Below are positions 62,210 to 64,000 of a DNA stretch of 64,000 nucleotides, one piece after another. Below the pieces are notes generated by a model. The model was not told the DNA's origin. It saw only the letters and a program-made list of their open reading frames with translations, and ran no database searches. The position numbers were made by a program, and so were the translations under genes. The DNA comes from Shewanella surugensis (GTDB lineage: Bacteria > Pseudomonadota > Gammaproteobacteria > Enterobacterales > Shewanellaceae), in contig NZ_JAKIKS010000011.1 of NCBI RefSeq assembly GCF_023284005.1, positions 1-64,000 on the forward strand, read 5' to 3'. Position 1 is the first letter of the stretch. Each line of letters opens with the position of its first letter.

Positions 62210-62845
62210 TCAGTCTTTGATGTGTAATTCAATCACGAGTTGCTGAAATTCACCCCGTGAAATCGATTTATTACCATCAAGATCTGCATATTTGAACATA
62301 CTCTCAACCTCGGAACGAGTAATTCTCGGATTAATCGCATTAACACAAAAAAACAACTCCTCAATGCTGATTTGTCCATCCCCATTCGAATCAAAAATTG
62401 AAAAAAAATCGCTAATAGTTGGAGGAATTGACAATTCCTCCAAATCTGTTTCCATTATTTCAATAAACTGTTCGAAACCAATACCAATTAGGCCATTTCG
62501 ATTATGTTGTCCAAGGTTGGTAACAAGATTCTGAAGTTTTTTCTTGGAATAAGTCTTTCCAGTCGCTTCGAATATCACGGCAAGTTCTTGAGCATCTAAA
62601 TTCCCACTTCCGTCAACATCAAGTTGGCCAAACAGTGTCAGATATTCATCCTTAGTTTCTTGAGAAACTCGATAAGCTGACAATCCAACGTTTCCACCCG
62701 TTAACAGGTATTCAAACTGCTTTTGAGCTTTCAACTCACTGTAAAATAATGTCCATAACGCATTGGGGTTTCGACCAAACACCATTTTTCCAGTCTCCGG
62801 ATCAATGCGAGCAGCAAGATCAAACCGATGAGAAGGATCGAGCAT
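62210..62845 (-). CDS. EF-hand calcium-binding module, 3' part of a broken DUF924 fusion
   Basis: 211 codons. The first about 50 residues continue the preceding gene in the same frame (LDPSHRFDLAARIDPETG). Four EF-hand positions follow: DVDGSGNLDAQE (canonical), a degenerate GQHNRNGLIGIG, DSNGDGQISIEE (canonical) and DLDGNKSISRGE (near-canonical). This is a calmodulin-like arrangement, uncommon in bacteria. The 22 codons between it and the upstream DUF924 stop (62912-62914) are also in frame and read FGHFPHRNGILRRKSTPEE, which is DUF924 sequence. A GAGGA site lies about 10 nt before the ATG at 62845, so separate translation is possible. Confidence 0.65.
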   Translation of the reverse strand: MLDPSHRFDLAARIDPETGKMVFGRNPNALWTLFYSELKAQKQFEYLLTGGNVGLSAYRVSQETKDEYLTLFGQLDVDGSGNLDAQELAVIFEATGKTYSKKKLQNLVTNLGQHNRNGLIGIGFEQFIEIMETDLEELSIPPTISDFFSIFDSNGDGQISIEELFFCVNAINPRITRSEVESMFKYADLDGNKSISRGEFQQLVIELHIKD

Positions 62846-62911
62846 AAATTCGATTTCCTCAGGAGTTGATTTCCTCCTGAGTATGCCATTACGATGAGGA
62901 AAATGACCAAA

Positions 62912-63430
62912 TTATTCAATGACCTCCAAATGTTTGATGAAAATTGACCTAAATCCATGAAAATCAGGTGGCAAACGCTCTTTAATTTCCTGATAATGCT
63001 GAACACATCGCTTTTGAGATTCAAGATCTTCATGGTGAGTTAAGATCAATGCAGGAGTAAATAACTGATGAACAGGAGAGAGAACAGATTGCCAATCATG
63101 TGGCTTATTGACAATTTCTCGGGAGACCTTCTCGCCTGCAAACATAGCAGTAGTGTCACGATAAATATTACGTGGAAATTGATCAACAAGAATCATCAGT
63201 CCAAGGCAACCAATCGGAGATTGCATCCAATAATTATAATGTCCTTTAATTGCTAGCTCAACATGCTGACCAAAACAATGGCGAATATCTCTGTCAATCA
63301 CAGTGCTTTTCTTAAACCAACACTCTACACATTTAAGAGCGTCAGGCGCTTCACTCTTCCCTTTTATAAACATGTAGTTAACTAAACACTCAATCAAGTT
63401 GTGATCAACCTGTGTTAATGGTTTTTTCAT
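62912..63430 (-). pseudogene. DUF924 family protein, interrupted by an in-frame TAA
   Basis: 172 codons. It has the DUF924 core: VECWFKKS, a GHYNYWMQSPIGCLGLMILV segment, DQFPRNIYRDTTAMFAGEKV, and LILTHHEDLESQKRCVQHYQ. The family ends with a PHRNAILGR-like motif. Here the frame stops at TAA (62912-62914) just before FGHFPHRNGILRR, which continues in the same frame without a shift. A single base change thus splits the gene. The intact ancestor would have been about 406 codons, DUF924 plus EF-hands. The DUF924 function is unknown. Confidence 0.75.
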
Positions 63431-63655
63431 GATTTATCCGCCGTAATAGGAGCTTTCAGGTACATCCTGTCAACATAATATTACCACTTGAAATCATTTC
63501 CCCCCCAATAAGCATCTAATTCTTGCAAGCTTCCAACCAGTCCTTTATAAATAAACGCGTAAATGGATAATAAGCTATAACCCATTTAGGGCTCAAGAAC
63601 ACCCGAGCCATTATCTAAGCCATATATCAATAAATGAATTTTTATAATGGAAAGC

Positions 63656-64000
63656 TTATAAAAATGCTTCTGGTAACAACTCATTGATGAGAAACTGGCT
63701 ATATTGATCATTGACCGGATCATACTCAATGCTACGCTGTGGATCAGGATGGTGTTCTGGTTTAGTCGGTTTTTCGATAATGCCGGGGTTGATGAACACA
63801 CAACCCGTTGTAGGGATCTTTTTAGCCACCATTAAACGGTCAATAACTTGAACTGCTTGCATTGGTTTACTTTCATCGATGTTGTAATAGCCATCTTGGA
63901 ATACCATTAAATTAGCTGGCGTATTTTCCTCATATTGCGCTGGCACATACAGCCAGTAATCCCGGATCGTTCCACTATAAATTTGACTTCTAAACGTCTT
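63656..64000 (-). pseudogene. Esterase-family fragment, truncated 3', running off the window
   Basis: The frame is open from the right edge: DYWLYVPAQYEENTPANLMV, then FQDGYYNID, PTTGCVFINPGI, PQRSIEYDPVNDQYSQFLIN and ELLPEAFL-stop. This is the N-terminal part of the putative esterase (IroE/enterochelin-esterase-like) alpha/beta-hydrolase family. The stop comes where the core normally goes on to the nucleophile (G-x-S-x-G) and the Asp/His of the triad, none of which is present. The gene is therefore likely dead. The 5' end lies outside the window. Confidence 0.7.

Noticed and set aside
61972..62220. An 82-codon plus-strand ORF before the EF-hand gene
   Set aside because: Low-complexity translation, overlaps the end of the minus-strand gene, and lacks a plausible start signal.

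Overview
The window is chromosomal DNA, AT-rich by eye, from a marine-type gammaproteobacterium. The housekeeping content points to Shewanellaceae, possibly a Parashewanella-like species: a divergent pair of GAPDH genes (a 478-residue and a 335-residue form), DUF2987 + bax, yvcK, ppaC, a Lon-like AAA protease, DUF2937, an M49-like lipoprotein peptidase, and a Gly-Cys-Leu tRNA operon. The genus is an inference; no rRNA or other marker is present.

Left edge (1-1000): a hairpin-rich sequence, probably the end of an IS element, cuts a TPP-enzyme gene after about 110 codons. A non-coding stretch with large inverted repeats follows. Region 1009-27167, all on the minus strand, is one compact, translationally coupled operon for a phage-tail-like contractile injection system (CIS). 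In transcription order it encodes a cap/terminator (DUF4255), a 292-aa unknown, one sheath, two tube proteins, a 55-aa DUF5908 protein, a LysM tube-adaptor, a VgrG-like spike, a PAAR tip, a gp25-like wedge, an Afp11-like baseplate J protein, a fibre-like protein, an Afp12-like baseplate protein, a giant CIS_TMP-family protein, an AAA+ ATPase and a 1027-aa envelope protein. That last protein carries a GH18-like barrel without catalytic acids and three C-terminal membrane helices. The set resembles the eCIS type described from Bacteroidetes more than Afp/PVC. No toxin cargo or classical coiled-coil tape measure is recognisable, so an envelope-anchored machine with cargo encoded elsewhere is possible.

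Region 27500-48600 is mostly conserved core: modF, DUF2987, bax, yvcK, an aromatic/aspartate aminotransferase, a frameshifted cupin gene, a secreted ORFan, a tRNA operon (Gly, Cys, three tandem Leu copies plus a dead fourth copy), the GAPDH pair, an FAD oxidoreductase with a GNAT, an M49-like lipoprotein, a Lon-like protease and ppaC. A 19-bp sequence is repeated upstream of modF and upstream of the CIS operon.

Region 48900-50300 holds two small paralogous genes. Their products look like stand-alone versions of the N-terminal domain of Salmonella SPI-2 effectors (SifA type); one carries a W-x-x-I-x-x-F-F signature. Region 50400-61900 encodes small conserved proteins, two membrane proteins, a GNAT, an RND efflux permease with its lipoprotein adaptor, galM and a VOC protein. 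Region 62200-64000 is decaying: a DUF924 domain fused to a four-EF-hand module but split by an in-frame TAA, then a truncated esterase running off the right edge.
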